Position numbers and translations under genes: made by a program
Part shown: piece after piece, positions 53,830 through 62,696 of the stretch
Layout: each line of letters starts with the position of its first letter
How positions within the stretch are numbered: position 1 is the first letter of the stretch
Assembly: GCA_900768465.1 (NCBI GenBank)
Contig: CAAGCY010000006.1
Location: 1 to 64,000 of the forward strand
DNA length: 64,000 nucleotides
Source: Alphaproteobacteria bacterium
GTDB lineage: Bacteria; Pseudomonadota; Alphaproteobacteria; CAAGCB01; CAG-977
Direction: 5' to 3'
Notes under the pieces: generated by a model
Seen by the model: only the letters and a program-made list of their open reading frames with translations
The model's database searches: none
What the model was told of the DNA's origin: nothing

Positions 53830-54630
53830 TCAGCGCTGCATATCGCGGTCGATTAAGAAATGCTGCGACGGATCAAGGTACGCGTTCAGGCGATCTTGGA
53901 TATAGCGGGGGCTTTTCCGTTCCGCCAGCAGGACAAGGCTTTCCGTAATCAGCAGATTGCGGAACAAAGTGTCGTCGGCGTGTTCGCTCATTTTGCTGTA
54001 AGCGGGCAAATAAAGCAGACGCGCCGCCAAAATGCCGTAGAAAGTGGTAATCAAAGCGACCGCCATGCCCATGCCGATAGCGCCGGGATCGCCCGACATA
54101 TTGCCCAGCATCACAATCAGCCCGATAAGCGTTCCCGCCATACCGAACGCAGGCGTGTTCGCCCCCAGCTGTTTGGCGACTTCGGTCAGTTTGCCCATAC
54201 GCTGATATTCGCTGAAGCAGGCTTCCTTTAAAACATCGCGGACTTCATTGCCCGTATAGCCCGAAATGACCAGTTCGATGCCGTAGCGCAAAAACGGTTC
54301 GTCGTTGCCGACGGAAGTCAGCGCTTCGTTTTCCAGCCCCTGCAGACCGTTTTTCTGGGTGACATACGCCCATTGCACAAAACGTCCGACTTCGTTTTTG
54401 TAAGAACACTCCGAAGCCTTGTGCGGTTTGAATATCCGCAGGATTTCTTTGGTTGCGCCGATGACGTCTTTGGCTTCGAAGCAGATGAACATGGTCATGT
54501 ACGACCCGCCCAAAACCAAAACAGCGCTGGAAATATCCGCGAACAATCCGAAATTGTCCGTTGCCAGACGCATGCTTAAAATCACCAAAAACCAACCGCC
54601 GATAAAGCCGAAAATTGTTCCGCGCGACAT
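53830..54630 (-). CDS. motA: Flagellar motor stator protein MotA
   Basis: 266 residues and four membrane helices: two near the N-terminus (FGFIGGWFLVILSM and SAVLVLGGSYMTMFIC) and two later (APAFGMAGTLIGLIVMLG region, then GIGMGMAVALITTFYGILAARLL). The layout is that of MotA/PomA and the TolQ/ExbB proton channel family. The cytoplasmic loop has the charged residues that contact the rotor. The ATG at 54630 with AGGGAAGC upstream is used instead of one at 54684. First gene of motAB. Confidence 0.9.
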   Translation of the reverse strand: MSRGTIFGFIGGWFLVILSMRLATDNFGLFADISSAVLVLGGSYMTMFICFEAKDVIGATKEILRIFKPHKASECSYKNEVGRFVQWAYVTQKNGLQGLENEALTSVGNDEPFLRYGIELVISGYTGNEVRDVLKEACFSEYQRMGKLTEVAKQLGANTPAFGMAGTLIGLIVMLGNMSGDPGAIGMGMAVALITTFYGILAARLLYLPAYSKMSEHADDTLFRNLLITESLVLLAERKSPRYIQDRLNAYLDPSQHFLIDRDMQR

Positions 54631-54804
54631 AATGCTTCCCTGTAAAGAAAAATATATTCCTATTTCTATGATACTCGGATGCAAAAATCAACGGCTAAGT
54701 TTTAAATTTTGCAGATGACGCAATTTTCCTTTGATTTTCGGATAATATCGTTATAAAAGAATAAAAACGTTCTATTTTACGGAGTTCTGACCCTGCCGTC
54801 CATT

Positions 54805-57288
54805 TTGGAAAACAGCCAAAGCGCAATTTTGAAAATCGCCGAAAACGGGGTCGTTGTTTCGGCGAACGGTGCGGCTTTACGGCTGTTCGGATACGGGCAG
54901 GACGCTGTCGTCGGAAAGCCCGCGCGCGTTTTGTTTTCCGACAATGACAATCCCGACGAACCGTTCGGTTCGCTTTGTCGCCTGATGGAACGGATAGCTT
55001 TGGTCAACACGGCGGAAACGGTTGCTTTGCGGGCGGACGACACGGAAATTCCGGTCGAAGTCGTTTTGATTCCCGCCGACGGCTGTTTTGTCTGCGAAGT
55101 GCGCGATATTTCCCGCAACCGTTTGTCGACGGCGATGGATGCCGTTCTGCATGCGACTTTGCGCCGCGTGATGCGGGGGCAGACGTATGAGCAGTTTTGC
55201 CCTTATATCTGTGAAAAAATCGTCGATTTGCTGGGCTGTCCTTTGGTGTGGATAGGCAAAAAAGAAAAAGACGGCTCCGTTACCGTTTGCGCGGCGGCGG
55301 GAACTTTGGCGGCGGGCTTTCCCGGTCAACAAATCCGCTGGGACGATTTGAGCGAAAAATTCGGTCCGACGGGGCAGGCGATACGCACAAAGCGCACAAA
55401 AATCATCGAGCTTGCCGACGATAAAATCGTGGATTCGGACGGACGCGCGCATATTCGCCAGATACTTGTTTTTCCGCTGATTACGCACGACGGCGTCGAA
55501 GGCGTGCTGGAAATCCATTCCAAAACGGGTAAATTGGACACCGCGACGGCGCAAAGGCTGGAAACTTTTTCCCTGCGCATTGCCATGGCGATGCAAATGG
55601 CGGCCAATCAGCGGACTCTGCGACTGCAGGGCGCGGCGTTGGAAACATCGCCGAACGCGTTTGCCATTACGGACAAAGACGGCGCGGTTTTGTGGGTTAA
55701 TCCCGCTTTTTGCCGTTTAAGCGGATACGCCGAAAGCGAAGTGGTCGGACAGCCGCTGGGTTTGTTGAAAACGGAAACGCAAAACGAAGCTTTCTACGAC
55801 GAAATGTGGGCGTCGCTCAACGCGGGCAACAACTGGTGCGCCGAAATCACGGAACGCAAGAAAAACGGTGCGCTTTACACGGTTGAACAGCGGATTACCC
55901 CGATTATGGGGCAGGACGGAAAGCTGGCGTACTGCGTGTTTGTGCGCAACGATGTGACCGCGCGCAAAGATGCCGAAGGGCTGATTATGCACCTTGCCAA
56001 CTATGATCAGCTGACAGGGTTGCCGAATCGCAGTTTGTTTTACGAGCAGCTGCGCCCGATTCTGAAGCGCGCCGAACTTCAGGAGCAAAAAGTCGCTTTG
56101 ATTTTCGCGGATTTAACGAATTTCAACCGCATCAACGACACGCTTGGACACGCGGCGGGCGACGAGCTGCTGAAAATCGTTGCTCAAAGACTGTCCAAAC
56201 TGGGCGCAAGCAAGGATTTTGTCGCCCGAATCGGCGGGGACGAATTTACCGTTATTGTCGAAGGCATCAAAAATGCGGAAGCCGCCGCAATGCGGGCGCG
56301 CGCCATGATTGAATCGATTTTGGAACCCGTGTTCATTGAAAACACCGAAGTCAACGTCGGCGCGAACATCGGCATTTCCATTTTCCCCGACGACGGCAGG
56401 GAAGCCGACAAGCTGGTCAACTTTGCCGATATGGCTTTGCGTACGGCGTCTCATTCCGCGCCGAACAGCTATTTTTTCTTTTCGCAGGAAATGAACGAAG
56501 AAACCGAAGACAATCTGGCGTTGGAGCGTGATTTGCGCAAAGGGCTGATTCAAAACGAGTTTGCTTTGTTTTTCCAGCCGCAATACGATGTCAAGACGGG
56601 GAAAATCCTGTCTGCGGAAGCTCTTATCCGCTGGTTTCATCCGACGCGCGGCATGGTATCGCCCATGCGTTTCATTCCGATTGCCGAAGACACGGGGCTG
56701 ATTATTCCTTTGGGCGACTGGATTTTGCGCGAAGCCTTGCGCCATATCAAGTTATGGGATGAAATGGGACTGCCGAAAATCTCGGTCGCCGTGAATTTAT
56801 CCGCCATTCAGTTCCAACAGGAAGACTTGGTCGGTTCCATTGAAAGAATGCTGAACGAAAGCGGCGTAACTTCCGACAGGCTGGAGCTGGAGCTGACCGA
56901 AAGCGTCGTCATGCAGGATGCGCGCAAAGCCGACAATATTTTGTCGCGGCTGTCGCGGTTGGGTATCAAGCTGGCGATTGACGATTTCGGCACGGGCTAT
57001 TCTTCGCTGAGCTATTTAAAGCGTTTCGATGTTGACAGGCTGAAAATCGACCAGTCGTTCGTGCGCGACATGACCAACAATTACGATGACGCGGAAATCG
57101 CCCGCGCCATTATAAACTTGGGGCACACATTGGGGTTGGAAATCGTGTCCGAAGGTGTTGAAACCAAAGAACAGCTGGAATTGCTGAAACAGCAGGGGTG
57201 CGATGTCATCCAAGGCTATCTTATCAGCCGTCCGATGCCTGCTTCGGAAATCCCCGTGTTCTTAAAGAAAGAGAAGTTTTACGAATGA
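54805..57288 (+). CDS. PAS-GAF-PAS-GGDEF-EAL cyclic-di-GMP enzyme
   Basis: The protein (about 827 residues) has a PAS domain (1-110), GAF (about 125-270), a second PAS with PAC (about 277-390, ending VRNDVTARKDAEGL), GGDEF with an intact ARIGGDEF motif (about 395-565), and EAL with SAEALIRW, ELTESVVM and DDFGTGYSSLSYLKRF (about 575-820). Both output domains keep their catalytic motifs, so it could make and break cyclic-di-GMP under sensory control. No membrane segment is present. There is no usable ATG: TTG 54805 is given, but a CTG at 54793, eight bases after GGAG, fits the ribosome site better. The stop overlaps the next ATG. Confidence 0.92.
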   Translation: MENSQSAILKIAENGVVVSANGAALRLFGYGQDAVVGKPARVLFSDNDNPDEPFGSLCRLMERIALVNTAETVALRADDTEIPVEVVLIPADGCFVCEVRDISRNRLSTAMDAVLHATLRRVMRGQTYEQFCPYICEKIVDLLGCPLVWIGKKEKDGSVTVCAAAGTLAAGFPGQQIRWDDLSEKFGPTGQAIRTKRTKIIELADDKIVDSDGRAHIRQILVFPLITHDGVEGVLEIHSKTGKLDTATAQRLETFSLRIAMAMQMAANQRTLRLQGAALETSPNAFAITDKDGAVLWVNPAFCRLSGYAESEVVGQPLGLLKTETQNEAFYDEMWASLNAGNNWCAEITERKKNGALYTVEQRITPIMGQDGKLAYCVFVRNDVTARKDAEGLIMHLANYDQLTGLPNRSLFYEQLRPILKRAELQEQKVALIFADLTNFNRINDTLGHAAGDELLKIVAQRLSKLGASKDFVARIGGDEFTVIVEGIKNAEAAAMRARAMIESILEPVFIENTEVNVGANIGISIFPDDGREADKLVNFADMALRTASHSAPNSYFFFSQEMNEETEDNLALERDLRKGLIQNEFALFFQPQYDVKTGKILSAEALIRWFHPTRGMVSPMRFIPIAEDTGLIIPLGDWILREALRHIKLWDEMGLPKISVAVNLSAIQFQQEDLVGSIERMLNESGVTSDRLELELTESVVMQDARKADNILSRLSRLGIKLAIDDFGTGYSSLSYLKRFDVDRLKIDQSFVRDMTNNYDDAEIARAIINLGHTLGLEIVSEGVETKEQLELLKQQGCDVIQGYLISRPMPASEIPVFLKKEKFYE

Positions 57289-57866
57289 ACAAGACTGTAT
57301 TTGCTTTAACGATGTTGGCAAGCGGTGTTGCCAACGCCGGGAATATTGCTTTGCCCGCGCCCGAAACAACGGGCGGAAAACCGCTGATGCAAGCTTTGAC
57401 GGAACGCAAAACCGTGCGCGAATTCGCCGACAAGCCCGTTTCCGCCAAGGATTTGAGCAATATTTTATGGGCGGCGTACGGCTTTAACCGCCCCGCCAGA
57501 CGCACCATCCCCACCGCCAGAAACGAGCAAGGCATGGACGTTTACGTTTTGACAGCGCAAGGGGCTTTTCTGTACAACGCCAAAGACAACGTCTTGGAAC
57601 AGGTCGGCAAGCAGGATTTGCGCGGATTTTTGGGACCGCAGGATTTTGCGCGCCAAGCGCCGCTGACGCTGTTGTTTGTCGAAAAACCGAACAAGTACGC
57701 AGGCATGCATGCGGGATCGGCGTATCAAAACGTCGGACTGTATTGCGCTTCGGCGGGGCTGAACAACGTCGTGCGCGGCATGTACGACGCCGAAAGTCTG
57801 GCAAAAGCGCTGAATTTGAGCGACAAGGAAGTCATCGTCACCCAGACTGTCGGCTATCCCGTTTAA
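57285..57866 (+). CDS. Exported nitroreductase-fold protein (SagB-type)
   Basis: This 193-residue protein has a signal peptide (MNKTVFALTMLASGVANA). A nitroreductase fold follows: LMQALTERKTVREFADKPVSAKDLSNILWAAYG near the start, NEQGMDVYVLTAQGAFLY, and GSAYQNVGLYCASAGLNNVVRGMYD. The R-K-T-R-F segment would bind FMN. SagB-type and related enzymes are usually cytoplasmic, so an exported flavoprotein is uncommon. It is coupled to the GGDEF-EAL gene by an ATGA overlap. The substrate is unknown. Confidence 0.82.
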   Translation: MNKTVFALTMLASGVANAGNIALPAPETTGGKPLMQALTERKTVREFADKPVSAKDLSNILWAAYGFNRPARRTIPTARNEQGMDVYVLTAQGAFLYNAKDNVLEQVGKQDLRGFLGPQDFARQAPLTLLFVEKPNKYAGMHAGSAYQNVGLYCASAGLNNVVRGMYDAESLAKALNLSDKEVIVTQTVGYPV

Positions 57867-58576
57867 AACAGCTTTTTCAACAGCTTGTTCAAAGACTTCG
57901 TGCCGGATTTGAAAGTGTCCTGCGCGGCGTTTTGAACGGCGGTCAGCGTTTCTTTTGAAAACACGGACAGGATGTCGGCAAACGCTTCTTTGACGGATTT
58001 GTTTTGCTGTTTGCCGATGTCCGTTATGTGAATGTCGGGCAGGGGAAGCGTTGCTCCGATGCCAGCGAACGAAGCGGACACTTCCGCGTTTTTCAGCGTA
58101 AAGCTGTCTATTACGACTTGTTTTTCCGGCTTTTGCGCTTGATGCGCGGAATTGGCGGAGGGCTGGGCGGCTTTCGGTTTTGCATTGCTTGAAATGTTTT
58201 GCTGTAAAGCGGCGATATTGGAAACGCCGCGCGACGAAACGGCATAATTGACCGAAACACCGTTGATGGAAATGTCGCGAATGACGATTTTGTTCGACAA
58301 AAGCGTTTGCGGGTCAAGTTTGACGCTGATGTCGGCAAGCTTGAGTATATCGCCGTCAAAGCCTGCGGGATTGCCTATTGTCAAGCTTTTGATTCCCGCC
58401 TGTCCCGCAAACGGGTTAAAGTCGACCGCGCCGACCGTCACCGCCGTTTTGGTGAATTCGGGAACGACTTTTTCAATCGCGGACGCAATGATTTGGTTGC
58501 GGAACAGATAAGCTCCGCCGCTTAAAACAATCGCCACGCCCGCGCCGTAACAACAGATTTTGATCAATTTTTTCAT
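57863..58576 (-). CDS. AsmA-like periplasmic anchored protein
   Basis: The protein (237 residues) has one N-terminal membrane helix (IKICCYGAGVAIVLSGGAYLF) and a periplasmic part with the AsmA/YhdP-type opening VGAVDFNPFAGQAGIKSLTIGNPAGFDGDILKLADISVKLDP, typical of the beta-groove lipid-transfer folds. It is far shorter than AsmA proper, so it is a mini-AsmA or a DUF748-like relative. The C-terminus is Lys-rich. Its stop shares TTAA with the convergent nitroreductase gene. Confidence 0.65.
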   Translation of the reverse strand: MKKLIKICCYGAGVAIVLSGGAYLFRNQIIASAIEKVVPEFTKTAVTVGAVDFNPFAGQAGIKSLTIGNPAGFDGDILKLADISVKLDPQTLLSNKIVIRDISINGVSVNYAVSSRGVSNIAALQQNISSNAKPKAAQPSANSAHQAQKPEKQVVIDSFTLKNAEVSASFAGIGATLPLPDIHITDIGKQQNKSVKEAFADILSVFSKETLTAVQNAAQDTFKSGTKSLNKLLKKLF

Positions 58577-58661
58577 GGACTCCCCCTTCTTTTTTCAAAC
58601 AGTATACAGCCGGTCGGCGGCAAAGAAAAGAGGACGAAAAGGATAAATCTGCGGTCAATTT

Positions 58662-61600
58662 TTATTGAAACATCAGTTTAAGGTTCAGCATGCCGGTGTG
58701 GTCCTGATAGTCCTTTTTGAACGCGCCGTCGTAGGATACCGACAAGTCCACTTCGTTGGTCAGACGAACGGCGGCTTTTGCCCCGATTTCCATACCCAAA
58801 CGTTTCAAGTGTTCGCCCGCGGCGACATAGCTCGATCCGTCGGGCAAAGTAACCGTGCGGTCTTCCTTCGGACGCGCAAAGTCATACGTTAGCGCCAGCT
58901 TGGCTTCGGGCGTTATCGCATGCTTGCCGGCCGTAAATGTTTTTGACGCTTTTGTGCCGATAACGGCGGTCGCCGTGTTCAAGTTCTTTGCCGCAACCCG
59001 CGCGCCCAAAGCATCCGTGTACGCTTTTTGGCGCACTGCCGTAAAGCGCAGCGCCGCTTCGGGCGTCAGCAATCCCAGCGCATACCCCGCTGCCACGCGC
59101 GCGCCGTAAGTGTCCGCGCGGTATGAAGACTTCATGCCGGCGGCGCGGGTCGTGTCGTTATAGTCGGAACGCCCGAAGCTCAGCATCGCGTTGACGTAAA
59201 GCGCATCGGGTGCGTATTCGCCATATACGAACCCCGTGTGCGTGTCCGCGTCGGTTTTGGAACGGCCGGTTTTGATGTCGGTCGAAGCAAAAGCATAGCC
59301 GAAGCCCGCTTTGATTTCGTCGGTTACGTTATGTTCAACACCCGCGGCAAAGCCCGTCGTGCCGGACGTGAACCCGTCGCCGCCCGTCATTTTGGCGCGA
59401 TTGAACAACCCTTGCACCCACGCGACGGATTTGCCGACGGTCAGATCGCCGCCCGAACGACCGGAAACGTCCGAACCGTCGCCGCCCAACCGACCGGAAA
59501 CGCTGTTCATGACGGCGTTCGCCGCGCTTTTCGCGGATTTGAAAGCGGAAGCCGCCGCGTCCGTCGGAACAATCTCGCGCAAAGCCTGTTTTTGCAAGCC
59601 CGCGTCGCCGCTGTCCAGCAAATCGGTCAGCCGGTCGGCAAACGGGTTGTCGCCGGTCAGGTCAAGGATTTTGGACGCGTTTTCCTCGGTCGGGGAAACG
59701 TAAATCCCAGCCATACGCAGATCGTCGATCGCGCTTTCCGCGCCGCCCGCGACCTTTAAAATCCACAGCGTGCCTTTGGCTTTGTTCCACAGGTCTTCGG
59801 TCAGTTGGAACGCGTTTTTGTCGGCTTTCCAGTCTTCCAAGGTAAAGGATTTATCGGCGGAAAACGCCCATTTGCCGTAGTCGCCCGAAAGGGTGTAGCC
59901 GCTGTAGTAGTTTTCGCCAACCACATTGTATTGTTGCGCGTTTTTGCTTTTAACGTTTTTCAAATCAAGGTTCAGATTGACGTTGCTCGCCAGTCCGAGG
60001 AGGATCGCGCCTTCCGAAATCGGGTCGGCGACGGAGGGCAGCACGATGTTCAGCGTGCTATCCGTAATTGTTGACGTCACCAATCTGCCGTTCATCGTCA
60101 GTGTGCCGCCCGTGATGCCGCCGCTTGCCACCAGCTTGCCGTTGACCGTCAAGGTTCCGTTAATGGTGGCTTTAACCACCGATATGGTTTGCGCGGTCAG
60201 CGACGAATTGCCGTTGAAATCCGCATCCGCCGCAATCCCGATGTGATTTGGCGCGGAAATCGCGTTATTCGTAAAGGCGGCTTTTTCTAAATGTAGTCCC
60301 GTGAAGTCCAGATTGTCATTCAATGCGGCGATGTTGATTCCGTCAAAATAAATGGTTAGCTTTGCGTTTTTGTTGTCATACAGATGGATTTTGTTCGTTT
60401 TCAACGTTCCTGTTCCGGCGATCCGCGCCGCGGTTTCCGCAGAGCTAACGTTGTTAATAAGCCGCAATTTATTAACGGAAAAGTCGGAATTGACAATCAT
60501 GCGAGGCGTTAATCGGGATTCACTGCTTATCAAACTCAATTGTTCTATGGACGAACCCGCCGTCAATTTTAAATTTGCCATATCGAGGGTGTCGTCGTCG
60601 GTAAAATGAGCTGTAACCGAATCGGCATTCAATTTTCCGCTGAACGACCAGTCGGAACCGGCATTGAGGGTTAATTGTCCGTCTTTCACATCGCCCGTGA
60701 AATGTCCGTACAGCTCTAATCCGCCCGTCAGCGAACCGTTGCCCGTTCCGTCAATGTTTTTCAACGTCAGACTGGCGTTTTTATCAACAAGGGCGCGGCC
60801 GATATCTGTTTTAATATTGTCGGCGAAAATGGTGTTTTCCCCGCGGAAAACAGCGGGGCGGATACCTTGAAATTCAAAAGCGGTATCCCGTTGCGTCGTC
60901 GATATTTTGGCATTTGTAAAATAAACATCGCTCGCAAACGAGGCGTTCGTTCCCGAAAAATTCAAAGAAACGTCTTTGATTTCTATCCGATTTCCCGTTT
61001 TTTTGTTAAAATACACGGTTCCGTCCGATGATTTTCCGCTTGTCCGGAAAGTGACCGCCGCGCCGTTTGTTCCCGTAATGTTGTTGGTGTAAAAACGTTG
61101 GTCGCCGGCGGCCGCGTACAGGTCAACGTCCAACGTGCCGGTCACGTTGATATCCGTTGCCGTAATCGAATTTCCCGCGCTCAGCGACGAATTGGTCAGG
61201 TTCAACGCACCTCCCCCCGTCACAGTCAGATTTTCGCCGGATTTGATTTTAACGTTGTTGAAATAACCGTTGTTTTCCACAGTCAATGTCGGGGTCGTTA
61301 TAGTTTTTCCGTTCCCGTTGACGGTTGTATCGTGAATGGACACTTCCGATATGTTGTTCACATCCGCCGTCATGGTAAAAGTGATTTGATTGGGGGTGGG
61401 GCGAGAAAGGTCGTTACCAAGGGAAAGCGTGACATCGGATGACGACGGATCAAGCCGTATATTGCCGTTCCAAACGTAGTCGCGCCAAATTTCGACAACA
61501 AAGTTATTCAAGGCGCCCTCAAATATTGAATCGCCGCTGTCAATCAAAAGTTTGCCGTTTTTCAAATTCCCGTAAATATTTCCGCCACGTAACTTAACAT

Positions 61601-62375
61601 AAGGGCTTGTTCCCTGACCTCCGACATCCCATGTGCCTTTATCCGAATCATTCTTGTTTCGCAAAACAAGCGTTGTGCCGCTTTCAAAAAGATTCTGTGA
61701 AAGTGGATTTGGAAGATGATAGACTCCGTTAATCTTATCGGCGTGGATTTCCGTTTTCCCTGCCAGATTCATCTGATCAAAATTAAACGTGTCATAATTA
61801 AGAAAAGCGGTATCTTTGGCAATGCCGTCAAAAGATGTCAAATCCACATTGTCCAGTGTTCCCGTAACTGTGAATTGTGATGCCAGCGAACCGCCCTTCA
61901 TTGTTCCTTTCAGTGTCAGTGAATCGGAATCATCGCCCCCTTTCAGGTGGATGTTTGAAACCGTCGCTGCGTCAAAAACAACATTGCCCGTAATTTCAAC
62001 AGGGGCTGAATCTGTCGTGTCACCCGCGATTTCGGAAGCTTTTAACGTGATGTCGTTCAGCGATCCGCCGGACGTTGTTCCGGAAGTGGAGAGGGTAAGG
62101 TTTTCTCCGTCAAAGCCGGAAAGGGTGTTCCCTCGGCCGTCAAGAATTGTTCCGTTCCCAAACGTGATCGTTTTGATGTTTTCTACAGAGTTCTCAAGTG
62201 CCGAGTCTTGATCCACGGTTATCGTTCCGGTGTTCGGATCGAAATTTAAATAGGCATTCGCCGTGTGCGGCATCAGCGCGCCCGCAAAAATCATCATATT
62301 CATTAGCGCGCATTTAATCAAAACGGCACGGTATTTCGCGGACAGTTCACGCAGGGCGGTTTTGGACAGGTTCAT
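58662..62375 (-). CDS. Autotransporter (type Va), larger paralogue
   Basis: The 1237-residue protein has an N-terminal extended signal region (LSKTALRELSAKYRAVLIKC, hydrophobic core, ending TANA) nearly matching the other autotransporter, a ~900-residue passenger rich in short beta-helix turns, and a ~260-residue autotransporter barrel (VAWVQGLFNRAKMTGGDGFTSG, AGFGYAFASTDIK, final strand MLNLKLMFQ). Like its paralogue it lacks a serine-protease triad. The start lies within 70 bases of a good promoter. Adhesin-like function is inferred; the ligand is unknown. Confidence 0.9.
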   Translation of the reverse strand: MNLSKTALRELSAKYRAVLIKCALMNMMIFAGALMPHTANAYLNFDPNTGTITVDQDSALENSVENIKTITFGNGTILDGRGNTLSGFDGENLTLSTSGTTSGGSLNDITLKASEIAGDTTDSAPVEITGNVVFDAATVSNIHLKGGDDSDSLTLKGTMKGGSLASQFTVTGTLDNVDLTSFDGIAKDTAFLNYDTFNFDQMNLAGKTEIHADKINGVYHLPNPLSQNLFESGTTLVLRNKNDSDKGTWDVGGQGTSPYVKLRGGNIYGNLKNGKLLIDSGDSIFEGALNNFVVEIWRDYVWNGNIRLDPSSSDVTLSLGNDLSRPTPNQITFTMTADVNNISEVSIHDTTVNGNGKTITTPTLTVENNGYFNNVKIKSGENLTVTGGGALNLTNSSLSAGNSITATDINVTGTLDVDLYAAAGDQRFYTNNITGTNGAAVTFRTSGKSSDGTVYFNKKTGNRIEIKDVSLNFSGTNASFASDVYFTNAKISTTQRDTAFEFQGIRPAVFRGENTIFADNIKTDIGRALVDKNASLTLKNIDGTGNGSLTGGLELYGHFTGDVKDGQLTLNAGSDWSFSGKLNADSVTAHFTDDDTLDMANLKLTAGSSIEQLSLISSESRLTPRMIVNSDFSVNKLRLINNVSSAETAARIAGTGTLKTNKIHLYDNKNAKLTIYFDGINIAALNDNLDFTGLHLEKAAFTNNAISAPNHIGIAADADFNGNSSLTAQTISVVKATINGTLTVNGKLVASGGITGGTLTMNGRLVTSTITDSTLNIVLPSVADPISEGAILLGLASNVNLNLDLKNVKSKNAQQYNVVGENYYSGYTLSGDYGKWAFSADKSFTLEDWKADKNAFQLTEDLWNKAKGTLWILKVAGGAESAIDDLRMAGIYVSPTEENASKILDLTGDNPFADRLTDLLDSGDAGLQKQALREIVPTDAAASAFKSAKSAANAVMNSVSGRLGGDGSDVSGRSGGDLTVGKSVAWVQGLFNRAKMTGGDGFTSGTTGFAAGVEHNVTDEIKAGFGYAFASTDIKTGRSKTDADTHTGFVYGEYAPDALYVNAMLSFGRSDYNDTTRAAGMKSSYRADTYGARVAAGYALGLLTPEAALRFTAVRQKAYTDALGARVAAKNLNTATAVIGTKASKTFTAGKHAITPEAKLALTYDFARPKEDRTVTLPDGSSYVAAGEHLKRLGMEIGAKAAVRLTNEVDLSVSYDGAFKKDYQDHTGMLNLKLMFQ

Positions 62376-62414
62376 TGGTTTTTCCCCTCAAAAACAAACG
62401 GACATCAAGCTTTT

Positions 62415-62443
62415 ATTCTATCGTCCCGCAGATTTATTTTCAA
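62415..62443 (-). promoter_or_regulatory. Promoter of autotransporter 2
   Basis: On the minus strand TTGAAA (62443-62438), a 17-base spacer and TAGAAT (62420-62415). It lies 40 bases upstream of the start codon. Confidence 0.65.
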
Positions 62444-62489
62444 ATACATTTTTGCATTTGCAACAAAACAAACATCCTTTGATACAATA

Positions 62490-62695
62490 GGCGCCGGTCT
62501 GGCGAGCCGCGTCTAAATATATTCAAGTAGTAGTTTAAATTAATACAGCGCATACATTACCGCATTCAACATGAAACTGCAAATATCACATAATATTTGC
62601 GCCGAAGTACCGAAGTTGGAAGAAGACGCGGCGTCAGTAGTATGAGGGCTACGCCCGTTATGGAAGAACCCCCGCGTTTTACGCGGGGGAACTCT
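62490..62695 (+). mobile_element. Possible IS200/IS605-type end or structured RNA remnant
   Basis: This is a 321-base gap without a full gene. It holds a perfect 9-bp hairpin CCCCCGCGT / ACGCGGGGG (669-677 and 681-689 of the 62 kb block) with loop TTT, just after GGAAGAA. It also holds GGGC-TAC-GCCC (62646-62656), an AT-rich hairpin GCAAATAT / ATATTTGC (62579-62600) and a long-range pair GCCGCGTC (62506-62513) / GACGCGGC (62625-62632). GAAG followed by a C-rich stem, T-rich loop and G-rich stem is typical of IS200/IS605 right ends and the RNA made there with TnpB. An open frame before it ends EVPKLEEDAASVV, which could be a decayed TnpB tail. No intact tnpA or tnpB is present; an unrelated structured RNA is the alternative. 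Confidence 0.35.
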
Positions 62696-62696
62696 G

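Noticed and set aside
62376..62696. tRNA, 6S RNA, SRP RNA or tmRNA in the right-hand gap
   Set aside because: No cloverleaf, no CCA end, no conserved SRP loop or tmRNA tag could be found by eye.
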